A stretch of DNA of 64,000 nt from Pseudomonadota bacterium (GCA_023402175.1 JAEXCN010000099.1:1-64000); one strand, 5' to 3'. Counted from the stretch's first letter, positions 10,254 through 19,750 are shown. Notes: generated by a model from the sequence alone, not told the origin. Translations and numbers: made by a program.

Positions 10254-11705
10254 ATGTTCGAGAAGACGACTGCGGTCATCCTGGCCGCGGGTCAGGGCAC
10301 CCGGATGAAGAGCTCCCTGCCGAAGGTCCTGCACCCGGTAGCTGGCAAGCCGCTCGTCCACTTTCCCGTTCGCGCTGCCCTCGAGGCGGGATGTGGAGAG
10401 GTCGTCGTCGTCGTCGGTCACGGACGAGAAGCAGTGGAAGCTTACCTCGCGAAGGCCTTCGGAGCCGACGGGGAGCGGCCGGAGTGGGCCGGGCGCGTGA
10501 AGACGGCCGTCCAGAAGGAGCAGCGAGGGACGGGCGACGCGGCGAAGGCAGGACTCTCCGGCGTGCGTCCCGAAGCCGAGCGCATCCTCCTTTTCTACGG
10601 CGACGTGCCGATGCTCGCCGCCGTGGATGTCGCCGCGGTCGTCCGGAAGCTCGACGAAGAGCCGGGCGCCGTCATCGCGATCGCGACGTGCACCACCGAC
10701 AACCCGTTCGGCTACGGACGCGTGATGCGTGACACGAAGGGCAACGTCCTCGAGATCCGCGAGCAGCGCGATCTGAAGAGCGACGCCGAGCGGGCCATCA
10801 AGGAGTGGAACCCCGGCATCTACGCCGCGACGAGGACGTTCTTCGACGACGCGCTCGCATCGCTCGAGCCGAACAACGCGCAAGGCGAGTATTATCTCAC
10901 GGACATCGTCAGCTTCGCAGCGAAGCGAGGCGACGGGATCGCATCGGTGGCGTCGAACCCCGACGTGATGGACGGCGTCAACGACCGCGCGCAGCTCGCT
11001 CTCGCGGATCGAGGGATGGCTGAGCGCATCCTGAAGAAGCACCGGCTCGCGGGCATCACGATTCGCGACGGCGCACGCATCGAGGACGGCGTCGAGATCG
11101 GACAGGACGCGGTCATCGAGAGCTTCGCCGTCCTACGCGGCAAGACGCGCGTCGGCGCAGGCGCGATGATCGACGTCGGCTGCGTGCTGACGAACGCGGA
11201 CATCGGCGAGGGCGTCGCGCTCAAGCCATACAGCGTCGTGACCGATTCGATCGTGCGTGCACGCGCGCAGATCGGTCCGTTCTCCCATCTGCGTCCCGAG
11301 AGCGACGTCGGCGAGGAAGCACACATCGGCAACTTCGTCGAGACGAAGAAGACGAAGCTCGATCGCGGCGCGAAGGCGAACCACCTCGCGTATCTCGGTG
11401 ACGGATTCGTCGGCGAGAACGCGAACGTCGGCGCAGGCACGATCTTCTGCAACTACGACGGCTTCCAGAAGCACGTCACGCGGATCGGCAAGGGCGCGTT
11501 CATCGGCTCCGACTCGCAGCTGGTCGCGCCGATCACGATCGGCGACGGCGCCTACGTCGGCACGGGCACGACGGTGACGAAGGACGTCCCTGCGGACGCG
11601 CTCGCGATCGGACGTGCGAAGCAGGAGAACAAGGAAGGCTACGCTGCGCGGCTCCGCAGCCGGCTCAAGGCGGCGAAGGAAGCGGCGACCGCGAAGAAGA
11701 CCTGA
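10254..11705 (+). CDS. glmU: Bifunctional GlmU: GlcN-1-P acetyltransferase / GlcNAc-1-P uridylyltransferase
   Basis: GlmU makes UDP-GlcNAc, the precursor of peptidoglycan and LPS, from GlcN-1-P, acetyl-CoA and UTP. The N-terminal pyrophosphorylase signature ILAAGQGTRMKSSLPK is at about residues 9-24. The C-terminal half is a left-handed beta-helix of hexapeptide repeats with the conserved TKKTKL and NHLAYLGD region. At 483 aa it is near full family length. The start at 10254 follows GAAAGG with good spacing; the frame is open upstream to 10122. It is divergent from the large lipoprotein gene. Confidence 0.96.
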   Translation: MFEKTTAVILAAGQGTRMKSSLPKVLHPVAGKPLVHFPVRAALEAGCGEVVVVVGHGREAVEAYLAKAFGADGERPEWAGRVKTAVQKEQRGTGDAAKAGLSGVRPEAERILLFYGDVPMLAAVDVAAVVRKLDEEPGAVIAIATCTTDNPFGYGRVMRDTKGNVLEIREQRDLKSDAERAIKEWNPGIYAATRTFFDDALASLEPNNAQGEYYLTDIVSFAAKRGDGIASVASNPDVMDGVNDRAQLALADRGMAERILKKHRLAGITIRDGARIEDGVEIGQDAVIESFAVLRGKTRVGAGAMIDVGCVLTNADIGEGVALKPYSVVTDSIVRARAQIGPFSHLRPESDVGEEAHIGNFVETKKTKLDRGAKANHLAYLGDGFVGENANVGAGTIFCNYDGFQKHVTRIGKGAFIGSDSQLVAPITIGDGAYVGTGTTVTKDVPADALAIGRAKQENKEGYAARLRSRLKAAKEAATAKKT

Positions 11706-11725
11706 GCGGCGCGCGCAGCCGCTCG

Positions 11726-12532
11726 TCAGGCCTCGTCGTTTCGATACGAGGCCGGCGAGCGGCCGACGAGGCGCGTGAAGTCACGCGTCAAGTGAGCCTG
11801 ATCGAAGTAGCCGAGGTCTTGCGCGAGTGTTGCGAGGTTGACGCTCTTGCCGCTCGCAAGGCGAAAGGCGGCTTCCTGCAGGCGTGCGCGCCGGATGACC
11901 CATTTCGGTGAGACCCCGACGTAGCTCCGGAAGAGGCGCTGCAGATCGCGCAAACCGAGCCCTGCAACGCGAGCGGCGTCGTCCACGCGCTGGATCGAAG
12001 CGTCGCTCTCGATGCGTGCGACGACGTCGTGCACCACGTCGACGGTCGGGTCTGGCTCCGGACGCGCAGCGCGCAAGAGTTTCTCCGCGTGCGCGATGCG
12101 CGCTTCGAGCGGCTCGATCGCTAGCACCTCTTCGCTCAGCGCGACCTCATCGCCCGCGAGCCAGCGCGTGAACGGAATCACCTGGTCGGTGATCGTCGAT
12201 ACGTCCGCGCCGAGCCACGGCCGGAACCCGCCCGGCCGAAAGCGGACGCCGAGCACGCTCCCACGGTCCGACAGCTCCGCGACGAACGCTCCTCGCGGGA
12301 CGCCGAAGACGCCGGGGCGTCGTCGATCGAAGACGAGATGAACGCACGGATATCCGAGGAGGCGCTGCTGATACGGAGGCTGCCCGCGGAGATCCCACGC
12401 GCTGCTCCAGTACAGCTCGACGAACGGCGCGAGGTCGGAGGAAGGCAAGATGCGATCGAGCACGATCTTCTCGCGCGCTACCGACGGGTGAAGCACGCCT
12501 TTTGGCTCAGCCTTGACGCGCCTCGAACGCAT
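11726..12532 (-). CDS. AraC-family transcriptional regulator
   Basis: The protein is about 268 aa. The N-terminal half resembles the sensor domain found in one AraC subgroup (LYWSSAWDLRG, GVRFRPGGFRPWLG). The C-terminal half carries two helix-turn-helix units, ending in the AraC signature LGYFDQAHLTRDFTRLVGRSPASYR. It should bind DNA as a regulator. The open frame continues far upstream to 13678, but that part is antisense to the GST gene; the ATG at 12532 gives a normal length. The GST gene starts 73 bp away in the opposite direction and is the obvious candidate target, which is inference. Confidence 0.88.
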   Translation of the reverse strand: MRSRRVKAEPKGVLHPSVAREKIVLDRILPSSDLAPFVELYWSSAWDLRGQPPYQQRLLGYPCVHLVFDRRRPGVFGVPRGAFVAELSDRGSVLGVRFRPGGFRPWLGADVSTITDQVIPFTRWLAGDEVALSEEVLAIEPLEARIAHAEKLLRAARPEPDPTVDVVHDVVARIESDASIQRVDDAARVAGLGLRDLQRLFRSYVGVSPKWVIRRARLQEAAFRLASGKSVNLATLAQDLGYFDQAHLTRDFTRLVGRSPASYRNDEA

Positions 12533-12604
12533 CGTGTCGCGTTTGTCCAATCTCTCCTCCGGTGACCGCCTTACAGGTCGTCGCATGCTACCGCGGAGGA
12601 TTTC

Positions 12605-13306
12605 ATGAAGCTCTACTCGCGTCCCCTCTCTCCCTATTCCGCGCGCGTGCGCGTCGCGCTCTACACGAAGGGCGTCGACTTCGAGCCGCTCGTGCCCGAG
12701 ATGGGCTGGGCGAAAGACCCGGCGTTCTTGGAAGTGAACCCAGTCGGGCGGATCCCGGTGCTCGTCCTCGACGACGGGACGAAGCTCATCGAATCGGGCC
12801 CGATCGTCGAATACCTCGAGGATGCGTTCCCCGATCCGCCGATGCGCCCGCGCGACCCCGTCGAGCGCGCGCGTGCCCGGGCGCTCACGCAGCTGCTCGA
12901 GAACGACGTCCTCGGAGCGCTCATGCCGATCTTCCTCCTGTTCGACAAGAAGCGCCGCGGTGTGCTCGACGAGCAAGGGCGCGACGCGCACGCCATCGAG
13001 GAGGCGATGGCGAAGCTCCACACCGCCCTCCGCCACGTCGAAGCGGCGCTCCCGAGCAAGGGACTCGCTTTTGGCGAGCAGGTCACGACCGTCGATGCGA
13101 TGTTCCTGCCTGTCCGCTTCAACCTCGAGAGCCTCGTGACATTCGGCGCGATGCCCGCGTTGCTCGATGGGTATCCTCGGATCGCGCGTTATCGCGACGC
13201 GGCGCAGAGCGTGCCCGCGCTCGCGCGCGTCTGGGAGGAGATGGTCGAGGGCTTGAAGGTGTTCATGGCGTACCTCGAGAAGGTCGCGCCGTCGGCAGCG
13301 GCGTAG
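12605..13306 (+). CDS. Glutathione S-transferase family protein
   Basis: The protein is 233 aa. The N-terminal thioredoxin-like domain starts MKLYSRPLSPYSARVRVAL, with the GST motifs VNPVGRIPVL and LIESGPIVEYLED. The C-terminal helical domain has TVDAMFLPV, the usual buried Asp position. A strong GGAGG lies seven bases before the ATG. The family conjugates glutathione or acts as a thiol reductase; the substrate is unknown. The divergent AraC-type regulator next to it may control it. Confidence 0.9.
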   Translation: MKLYSRPLSPYSARVRVALYTKGVDFEPLVPEMGWAKDPAFLEVNPVGRIPVLVLDDGTKLIESGPIVEYLEDAFPDPPMRPRDPVERARARALTQLLENDVLGALMPIFLLFDKKRRGVLDEQGRDAHAIEEAMAKLHTALRHVEAALPSKGLAFGEQVTTVDAMFLPVRFNLESLVTFGAMPALLDGYPRIARYRDAAQSVPALARVWEEMVEGLKVFMAYLEKVAPSAAA

Positions 13307-13620
13307 GCCATCGAGCCGGCGCTGCGCTGCTGCTAAGCTGTGGCCATCGTATGCGCCGGCTCCTCTTCGCCGCATGTACCATCGCGTCCGCGCGTCATGA
13401 ACGCGCCGAGCTACGAGGGCGGGCTCGATCCTGCCACCTCGACGAGCTCCGCCGCTCGGTCCAGGAGCGCTGAGGCCAGCCTCACGTCGTCGAGGCGGTG
13501 CGCCATCGACGAGCTCGTCCCGAGTACGCGGCATGCGTGCTCGTGGAGAGCGGCTCGGCGTCGTATCTCGCGCGTGAGAGCAGCGAGGTAAGGTCCATCG
13601 GTACCGGAAAGGAGAGAGTG
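13307..13620. other. No gene recognised
   Basis: 314 bp between the GST and globin genes. Short open frames show no recognisable product. The segment just before 13621 has GGAAAGGAGAG, which serves the globin gene. Confidence 0.45.
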
Positions 13621-14094
13621 ATGAGCCTCGACGTGATCGCCCTTCGTGAGAGCTTCGAGCTCGTCGTGGAGCGTTCACCCGAGCTCACACGGCGCTTCTA
13701 CGAGATCTTGTTCGAGCGCTACCCGCACGTGCGGCCGCTCTTCGGTGCATCGACGCAGAAGCAGGAACAGATGCTCACGCGGGCGCTCGTGGCGGTCGTC
13801 GAGCGGATCGAAGACGGCATATGGCTCGCGGAGACGCTCGAGGCGCTCGGCGCGAAGCACGCCGACTACGGCGTGACCGACGAGATGTACCCGTGCGTCG
13901 GCGACGCGCTGCTCGCGGCGCTCGAAGAAGCCGCCGGCGATGCGTGGACGCCGCGCGCCCATGCCGCGTGGATGGCCGCGTACGACGCGATGGCCGAGCT
14001 GATGACGAGCGGGGCTCGCAAGGCGCTGTCGTTGTCGGTGCTGGCAGAGTCGCGTGAATCGCCGGACGCTTCTCCGGACGCTCCGACGCGGTGA
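13621..14094 (+). CDS. Single-domain globin (bacterial haemoglobin)
   Basis: The protein is 157 aa and matches the globin part of flavohaemoproteins: SFELVVERSPELTRRFYEILFERYP, then GAKHADYGVTDEMYPCVGDALL. The His in KHADYG is the expected proximal haem ligand and the following YPCVGDALL is typical of this subgroup. There is no reductase domain. Such proteins bind O2 or NO. GGAAAGGAGAG precedes the ATG. The C-terminal tail is Ser/Asp/Pro rich. Confidence 0.88.
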   Translation: MSLDVIALRESFELVVERSPELTRRFYEILFERYPHVRPLFGASTQKQEQMLTRALVAVVERIEDGIWLAETLEALGAKHADYGVTDEMYPCVGDALLAALEEAAGDAWTPRAHAAWMAAYDAMAELMTSGARKALSLSVLAESRESPDASPDAPTR

Positions 14095-14200
14095 CGCTCA
14101 TCGAGCGTAGGGCGCGCGAGGCGGTCCTCGCATCCGTGCGCGTTCTGCCGAACGCGCCCCTCCGCGCCGGTCCTCGTTCGGTCGAGTGGACACGATGCGC

Positions 14201-14971
14201 TCAGAGCGTGAAGCCGATCGTGGCGCGGAAGTACGGGCCGCGGACGGCGAGCTCGGGAAGCCGTTCCGGCACCGACGCGAGCACGACGGGCCCGCGCTCG
14301 CTCGTCAGGTTGATCGTTGCAGGTCCGCTCCATCCGTACCCGACCTCGGGCGTGAGCCACACGCGCGCGACGTCGTCGGCCTGCTCTCCGTGTGGACCGA
14401 GGAGCAGCGAGACGCCTGCGCTCGAGTCGACCGCCGGGACCCACGGATTGCCCGTGAGCGTCGTTCCGACGTTCGTCACCCTGGCCTGGTACATCGTCGC
14501 GCCCGGGGCCACACGGCCGAAGGCGTAGACCCATCGAGCGAGATAGAGCCTGCCCTCGAGCGGCACCGTGAGGCGATGCACGTTCATCGCGGCCGACATC
14601 CCGTTCGTGACCGCGGCGCGCGTGCCGAAGTCCCACGCGATGCCAGCCGCGAATGCACCTTGTCGACCGTTCAGCAGCGCGTAGCTCGTCTCGAGCGAGA
14701 CCTGCGAGAGGCGATCGTCGGTCGCGTAGGTGTCGAAGCCGCGGTTCGGGATCACCGCCTGGCGATAGCCGAGGGCGAGGCGCGCGTTGCCCGCGGGAGG
14801 TCGAGGAATGCGCTCCGGCGCGGGCTCCCGAGGCGTAGGCACCAACGCGGGTGGGGGAGGCGTCGGGATCGGCGAGACGGGAGAGCCCGTGACCGGCGCT
14901 TGCGCTCGAGCAGCGGCGGCCGTCGCGACGAGCGAGAACACGATCGAGACCTCGAGCGACCTCTTCACCAT
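14201..14971 (-). CDS. Predicted outer-membrane beta-barrel protein
   Basis: The protein is 256 aa. A signal peptide (hydrophobic run ending AAAARAQA) is followed by a Pro-rich linker and then alternating hydrophobic/polar strands. It ends YFRATIGFTL, which fits an outer-membrane barrel C-terminus. No specific family is recognised. The ATG at 14971 was chosen for the signal peptide. It converges with the globin gene. Confidence 0.7.
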   Translation of the reverse strand: MVKRSLEVSIVFSLVATAAAARAQAPVTGSPVSPIPTPPPPALVPTPREPAPERIPRPPAGNARLALGYRQAVIPNRGFDTYATDDRLSQVSLETSYALLNGRQGAFAAGIAWDFGTRAAVTNGMSAAMNVHRLTVPLEGRLYLARWVYAFGRVAPGATMYQARVTNVGTTLTGNPWVPAVDSSAGVSLLLGPHGEQADDVARVWLTPEVGYGWSGPATINLTSERGPVVLASVPERLPELAVRGPYFRATIGFTL

Positions 14972-15130
14972 CGGTAGGCTCCGCCTTCGTCGGCGACCGC
15001 GCGTGCGGGACGACCGCGCGCGGAGCGTGCATCGGCCGTACCGCAACGCTAGAGCGCGGCCGCACACGGCGCCGACCTTCGTTCACGCTACTTGGCCTCC
15101 GGCCCGGATTTTGGCAAAGCTCAGTGACCA

Positions 15131-16417
15131 ATGGACGCACTCCGGGTTCGAGGCACGGGAAAGCCCCTTGTGGGCAAGGTCCGCATCAGCGGCGCGAAGA
15201 ACGCGGCTCTGCCGATCCTCTGCGCGACGCTGCTCTCGGACGGCGCCAGCAAGCTCAGGAACGTCCCGAAGCTCCGCGACATGGAGACGACGTCCGCGCT
15301 CCTGCGCTTTCTCGGACGCGACGTGAGCTTCGATGCCCCCGAGGTGCACGTCGCCGCTGGTTCGCAGGTCAAGCCGGAAGCTCCGTACGAGCTCGTGAAG
15401 CAGATGCGTGCGAGCGTCCTCGTCCTCGGGCCGCTCGTCGCGCGCTTCGGGCGGGCGAAGGTCTCTCTTCCCGGAGGCTGCGCGATCGGCGCACGCCCTA
15501 TCGATCAGCACTTGAAGGGCCTCGAGGCGATGGGCTGCAACATCCGCCTCGAACGCGGCTACGTCATCGCGGAAGGTCCCGGCGGCGGCGGACGCCTTCG
15601 TGGGACGGAGGTCTGCTTCGATCTCCCGACCGTCACCGGCACCGAGAACCTGATGATGGCCGCAGCGCTCGCGAAGGGCCGCACCACCCTCGTGAACTGC
15701 GCCCGCGAGCCCGAGGTCGAAGAGCTCGGACGCATTCTCAACAAGATGGGAGCCGAGGTGAACGGCGCCGGTACCGACGTCATCCACATCGTCGGTACCG
15801 ATCGCGGCGAGCTCTCTCCGTTCGACCACGCGATCATCCCCGACCGCATCGAGGCGGGCACGTACATGTGCGCGGCCGCGATGCTCGAAGGGGGCGACGT
15901 GCTCCTCGAAGGCGCCGAGGTCGGTGACCTCGAGGCGCTCGCGACGAAGATGCGGATGGCGGGCGTCGAGATCACGACCGAGGGCCAGAACATCCGCGTC
16001 CGCCGCAAGGGCCCGCTCCGCGCGGTGAACGTCACGACGAATCCGCATCCCGGCTTCCCGACGGACATGCAGGCGCAGTTTCTCGCGCTCATGTGCCTCG
16101 CGCGGGGCGAGAGCGTCATCAGCGAGACGATCTTCGAGAACCGTTTCATGCACGTCCCCGAGCTGCAGCGCATGGGCGCGAGCGTCGCGCTTCGCGGCAA
16201 CACGGCCGTGGTGCAGGGCGTATCGAAGCTCTACGGCGCGTCGGTCATGGCCACCGACCTCCGCGCGAGCGCGTCGCTCGTCATCGCCGGGCTCGCGGCC
16301 GACGAGGAGACCGAGGTACGCCGCGTCTACCATCTCGACCGCGGGTACGAACGCATTGAAGAGAAGCTCGGCGGTCTCGGTGCCGACGTGCAACGCGTGA
16401 AGGGAGCCGAGTCGTGA
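15131..16417 (+). CDS. murA: UDP-N-acetylglucosamine 1-carboxyvinyltransferase MurA
   Basis: MurA transfers enolpyruvate from PEP to UDP-GlcNAc, the first committed step of peptidoglycan synthesis, in the cytoplasm. The protein is 428 aa, full length. The N-terminus has GKVRISGAKNAALPIL (substrate-binding Lys/Asn), and the catalytic loop LPGGCAIGARPIDQHL carries the Cys at about residue 117 that fosfomycin alkylates. NPHPGFPTDMQAQF is also conserved. hisG overlaps its stop codon by four bases (GTGA), so the two are probably co-translated. Confidence 0.96.
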   Translation: MDALRVRGTGKPLVGKVRISGAKNAALPILCATLLSDGASKLRNVPKLRDMETTSALLRFLGRDVSFDAPEVHVAAGSQVKPEAPYELVKQMRASVLVLGPLVARFGRAKVSLPGGCAIGARPIDQHLKGLEAMGCNIRLERGYVIAEGPGGGGRLRGTEVCFDLPTVTGTENLMMAAALAKGRTTLVNCAREPEVEELGRILNKMGAEVNGAGTDVIHIVGTDRGELSPFDHAIIPDRIEAGTYMCAAAMLEGGDVLLEGAEVGDLEALATKMRMAGVEITTEGQNIRVRRKGPLRAVNVTTNPHPGFPTDMQAQFLALMCLARGESVISETIFENRFMHVPELQRMGASVALRGNTAVVQGVSKLYGASVMATDLRASASLVIAGLAADEETEVRRVYHLDRGYERIEEKLGGLGADVQRVKGAES

Positions 16418-17130
16418 CCTTGACCAGCATTACCGCAACACGTGACGAGCGGGCCGTCCGCGCCGATGCGCGCCCCGCGATGACGATCGCGCTGCCCAAG
16501 GGGCGCACCCTCGGGCCGGTGTCGAAGCTCTTCACTAGCGCAGGCATGACGGGTGATGGCGAGACGTCGCTCGCGAGCGCGCTCGACGAGAACAACCGTG
16601 CGCTCGTCCGTCGAGCGCGTCTCGGCGATCACCTCGTCCATCTCCTCCTCCTCAAGCCCGACGACGTTCCGACCTACGTCGAGTACGGCACGGCCGACCT
16701 CGGCGTTTGCGGGCGCGACGTGCTCGCCGAGCGCGACATCGACGCCTATCACCCGGTCGACCTCGGCATCGGCCGCTGCCGCCTCGTCGTCGCCGGTCGC
16801 GTGGGCGCGACGCTCGACACGACCTCGCGCATGCCGCGTATCGCGACGAAGTACCCGCGCACGGCTGCGCGCCACTTTGCCCGCAGCGGCATCCAGGTCG
16901 AGATCGTCAACGTCCAGAGCTCTGTCGAGCTCGCGCCGCTCACCGGGCTCGCCGATCTGATCGTCGATCTCGTCGAGACCGGAGCCACGCTCGTGCAGAA
17001 CGGGCTCGAAGTGAAGGAAGAGATCCTGGCAGTCTCGACTCTCCTCGTCGCGAACCGTGCATCCTACAAGCTCCGTGCGGAGCCCATCAGCATGCTGATC
17101 CATTCGCTCCGCGCCGCGCTCACCGGCTGA
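16414..17130 (+). CDS. hisG: ATP phosphoribosyltransferase HisG, short form
   Basis: HisG joins ATP and PRPP in the first step of histidine synthesis. At about 238 aa this is the short form, which normally needs the regulatory partner HisZ; hisZ is not in the window. Recognisable parts are MTIALPKGRTLG near the start, YGTADLGVCGRDVL, and ELAPLTGLADLIVDLVETGATL, the PRPP-binding region. The GTG at 16414 overlaps the murA stop; the ATG at 16480 is an alternative that matches the usual family N-terminus more closely. Confidence 0.93.
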   Translation: MTLTSITATRDERAVRADARPAMTIALPKGRTLGPVSKLFTSAGMTGDGETSLASALDENNRALVRRARLGDHLVHLLLLKPDDVPTYVEYGTADLGVCGRDVLAERDIDAYHPVDLGIGRCRLVVAGRVGATLDTTSRMPRIATKYPRTAARHFARSGIQVEIVNVQSSVELAPLTGLADLIVDLVETGATLVQNGLEVKEEILAVSTLLVANRASYKLRAEPISMLIHSLRAALTG

Positions 17131-17195
17131 GCCGGGAAGCGCACCCGCGCACGAGCGCGAACGGAAAAGCTCCAGCTTCACCTTCCACCTGGTCG

Positions 17196-17465
17196 TTGAC
17201 AACCCAGAAGAAGCCGGGCGTCGCCCATCTCGACGCGATCGCGGTCCGTCCCAACATGTCGGGCCAGGGGATCGGACAGCGGCTCCTCGCGCACGCCGAG
17301 TCGATTGCGCGTGCACGTGGCGCGATCACGATGTCGCTCCTCACGGCGGAGACGAACACGGACGCGCAGCGCTTGTTCCTGAATGCAGGCTTCCAGATGC
17401 TGACGCGATTCGACGATACCTACGTGGGCGGCCAGCGCGCGCTCTCGATGTTCAAGGCGCTCTGA
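17196..17465 (+). pseudogene. Truncated or frameshifted GNAT acetyltransferase
   Basis: The readable part AHLDAIAVRPNMSGQGIGQRLLAHAE is the acetyl-CoA-binding core of a GNAT domain and the rest of the C-terminus follows. No ATG or GTG precedes it in frame. In the neighbouring frame at about 17184-17214 the sequence reads FHLVVDNPEEAG, the strand that should directly precede this core. The join suggests a frameshift near 17214 and loss of the N-terminal 50-60 residues. A TTG at 17196 could still start an 89-aa product. It lies 65 bp after hisG. Confidence 0.6.
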
Positions 17466-17478
17466 CTTCGTCCCGAGG

Positions 17479-18114
17479 TCAAGGCGCGCCCGCATCGCCC
17501 GCCCTCGGCGCATCGAGCCGCAGGAGCGGGCGCCACTTGCGGATCGTCGTGCGGCCGATCCCCTTCACGCGAAGGAGATCCTCTACGCGCTGGAATCTCC
17601 CCATGCGCTGCCGGAGCGCGACGATCGACTCGGCGCGCTTCGGGCCCACGCCTGGAAGGCGTCGCAGCTCTTCGGCGCTTGCGTAGTTGATGTAGACGGG
17701 ATCCTCCGCGGTCGCGCGCGCGTTCGACGACGGCGTGGCCGCGGATGGTGGAGCGACGGGGGCAGGCGCCGGCGGAGCGGCAGGAGGCGGAACGACCGTG
17801 GGCAGTGATGGTGCCGCGCTCGCGCCGCCCGTGATCGGCGCGCCGGCATCCGCTGCCGAAGGCGCAGTTGCGACCCGAGGCGTCGCCGCGGTCGCTGCGC
17901 GTCCGATCCACGCGAGCACGACGAGCCCGAAGAGCAGGATGAGCGCGCGCCCCGCGAGGCTCGTCCACGGCGAGCCGCGGACCGCTGCACGCACGCGCTC
18001 GAGGAACGACGCCCGATCCGGCGTCGCGGCCGAGGGAAGGGATGCAGAAGGCGGAGCGCCGAGCGTCCGTGCGAATGCGACGTCGGTGCTCAGCGCGCGA
18101 TCCTCGCGGGTCAT
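17479..18114 (-). CDS. ComEA-like helix-hairpin-helix protein
   Basis: The protein is 211 aa. A cytoplasmic N-terminus is followed by one membrane segment (ALILLFGLVVLAWIG), a Pro/Ala linker and a C-terminal double helix-hairpin-helix domain (ELRRLPGVGPKRAESIVALR and DLLRVKGIGRTTIRKW). This is the architecture of ComEA, a membrane-anchored DNA-binding protein for DNA uptake. Two HhH hairpins with the GVGPKRA motif support DNA binding; the uptake role is inferred. It overlaps the upstream 64-aa gene by four bases. Confidence 0.82.
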   Translation of the reverse strand: MTREDRALSTDVAFARTLGAPPSASLPSAATPDRASFLERVRAAVRGSPWTSLAGRALILLFGLVVLAWIGRAATAATPRVATAPSAADAGAPITGGASAAPSLPTVVPPPAAPPAPAPVAPPSAATPSSNARATAEDPVYINYASAEELRRLPGVGPKRAESIVALRQRMGRFQRVEDLLRVKGIGRTTIRKWRPLLRLDAPRAGDAGAP

Positions 18115-18305
18115 GTCCCGCTCTCCTGCGCAACGACGCGCGGCTCGACATCGCGCAGGTGCAGCGCTCCGCTCTGCGGGAACGCATCGAGCTTCACGTC
18201 GATGCTTCCGTCCGCGTTGACGAAGCCGACGCCGACCGGGCGCCACCACGAGCGACCATCGCGCTCGACGATCGTGTAGACGGTCTTCCTCTTCCTCGAA
18301 TCCAT
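18111..18305 (-). CDS. Small conserved-looking protein, 64 aa
   Basis: The protein starts MDSRKRKTVYTIVERDGRSWW and continues with strand-rich sequence (GVGFVNADGSIDVKLDAFP, LHLRDVEP). It looks like a small soluble beta-domain, of a kind often annotated in myxobacteria without a function. Its stop overlaps the start of the ComEA-like gene by four bases, which supports it as a real, co-translated gene. Confidence 0.62.
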   Translation of the reverse strand: MDSRKRKTVYTIVERDGRSWWRPVGVGFVNADGSIDVKLDAFPQSGALHLRDVEPRVVAQESGT

Positions 18306-18395
18306 GTGGGGCGAGCCTCCTGCGCGCGGCCCTTTTCAAGCGGCGCGCCACATCCGCGGCCCACGTGATCTCGCTCGGTTGCAGGCCGGCCTGCC

Positions 18396-18429
18396 TGGCC
18401 CGGGCCGGCCCCGCCCTGGCCCGGGCCAG
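18396..18429. repeat. Two copies of a GGCCCGGGCC palindrome
   Basis: 18416-18429 is the perfect 14-bp palindrome CTGGCCCGGGCCAG, with a one-base variant at 18396-18407. The same 14-mer occurs upstream of yifB at 42144-42157. Confidence 0.7.
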
Positions 18430-18595
18430 CTCGTGACGAGACGGGAGAATCCCTCGCGCGCCGAGCCGCGAGAGCGACGCCCGAGCGAGCTCTGCTGTGG
18501 CGGACCGCGTGGATACGAGGAAAATTCCTTCGTTTGTTCGCCGGTTGCGCTCCGTGATAAGGCACATAACAGTATCGAGACCTGAGGAGGCTTCT

Positions 18596-19750
18596 ATGAA
18601 CGACGACGAGAAGCAGGCCATCGCACGCATCGAGAGCGAGCTCGCTCCCCGAGACGGCGAGCCCCTTGTCGTTGATGCACGCGGATCGGCCGAAGGCGGG
18701 ACGCGGGGTGCGTCCGGCGCCGTCGGGCGTCGCGCGTTCCTCGGTACGGCGGCCGCCGTCGCGGCAACGGCGACGACCCTGACGCCGTCGGTTGCGAAAG
18801 CTGCGAAGAACCTCGCCGCATCCCCGCCGGAGGGTTTCACGCCGTTCAACGCGCCCGGCAAGGTCGTGAAGGTCACGAAGGCCGACTCGCTCCAGGCGAA
18901 CAAGCTCTATCCGAAGGCGGACGTCGCGAAGGAGGTGCTCACGAAGGCACTGACCGAGCTGACGGGGAAGCCCGATCTCGTCACCGCCGTCCAGCAGTTC
19001 GTCCACAAGGACGACATCGTGGTCGTGAAGGTGAACGGCATCGCGCAGTCGCAGATGGCGACCGGTAAGGAGCTCGTCCTGCCGTTCGTCGAGGCGATGA
19101 TCGAGGGCGGCATCAAGGCCGAGAAGATCACGCTCCTCGAGCAGTACGCGGGATTCTTCAACGCGACGCGCATCACGCCCCAGAACGTCCCGGCCGGCGT
19201 GAAGATCGCGACGCACGCCAACGGCAACGCGACGATGGACGATCGTCTGATCCCCGGCACCGGGGTGAAGACGAAGTTCGTTCGCTGGCTGACCGAGGCG
19301 ACGGCAGTGATCAACTTCGCGCTCGTGAAGGACCACTCGATCTGCGGCTACACCGGCGCGCTCAAGAACATGACGCACGGCTGCACCATCAACCCGCACG
19401 ACTTCCACGTGCACCACGCGAGCCCACAGATCGCGCTCCTCTACGCGCAGGACGTCATCAAGAGCCGCGTCCGTCTGTGCATCGCCGACGCGTTCAAGGT
19501 GATGTGCAACGGCGGGCCGCTCTACAAGCGTCCGGAGTTCGTGAAGCCGCACGACTCGGTGTACGTCTCGACCGACCCGGTCGCGATCGACACGATCGGA
19601 TGGGAGGTCGTCGAGAAGTACCGCGCCGACTTCAAGCTCAAGACCCTCACGGAGGAGGGGCGCGAGCCGGCCTACATCAAGGCTGCGGCCGATCTCGGCC
19701 TCGGCATCCACGAGCGCTCGAAGATCCTTCTCAAGGAAGTCACCGTCTAG
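18596..19750 (+). CDS. Tat-exported DUF362-type protein
   Basis: The protein is 384 aa. About residues 42-62 read GRRAFLGTAAAVAATATTL, a twin-arginine-like signal, so it should be exported folded. The body matches the DUF362 family (VVVKVNGIAQ, INFALVKDHSICGYTGALKNMTHG, STDPVAIDTIGWEVV). These proteins often occur with iron-sulphur or cofactor-containing enzymes, but their role is unknown. GAGGAGG lies six bases before the ATG at 18596. The cysteines in SICGYTG and HGC may bind a metal or cluster, which is inference. Confidence 0.82.
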   Translation: MNDDEKQAIARIESELAPRDGEPLVVDARGSAEGGTRGASGAVGRRAFLGTAAAVAATATTLTPSVAKAAKNLAASPPEGFTPFNAPGKVVKVTKADSLQANKLYPKADVAKEVLTKALTELTGKPDLVTAVQQFVHKDDIVVVKVNGIAQSQMATGKELVLPFVEAMIEGGIKAEKITLLEQYAGFFNATRITPQNVPAGVKIATHANGNATMDDRLIPGTGVKTKFVRWLTEATAVINFALVKDHSICGYTGALKNMTHGCTINPHDFHVHHASPQIALLYAQDVIKSRVRLCIADAFKVMCNGGPLYKRPEFVKPHDSVYVSTDPVAIDTIGWEVVEKYRADFKLKTLTEEGREPAYIKAAADLGLGIHERSKILLKEVTV

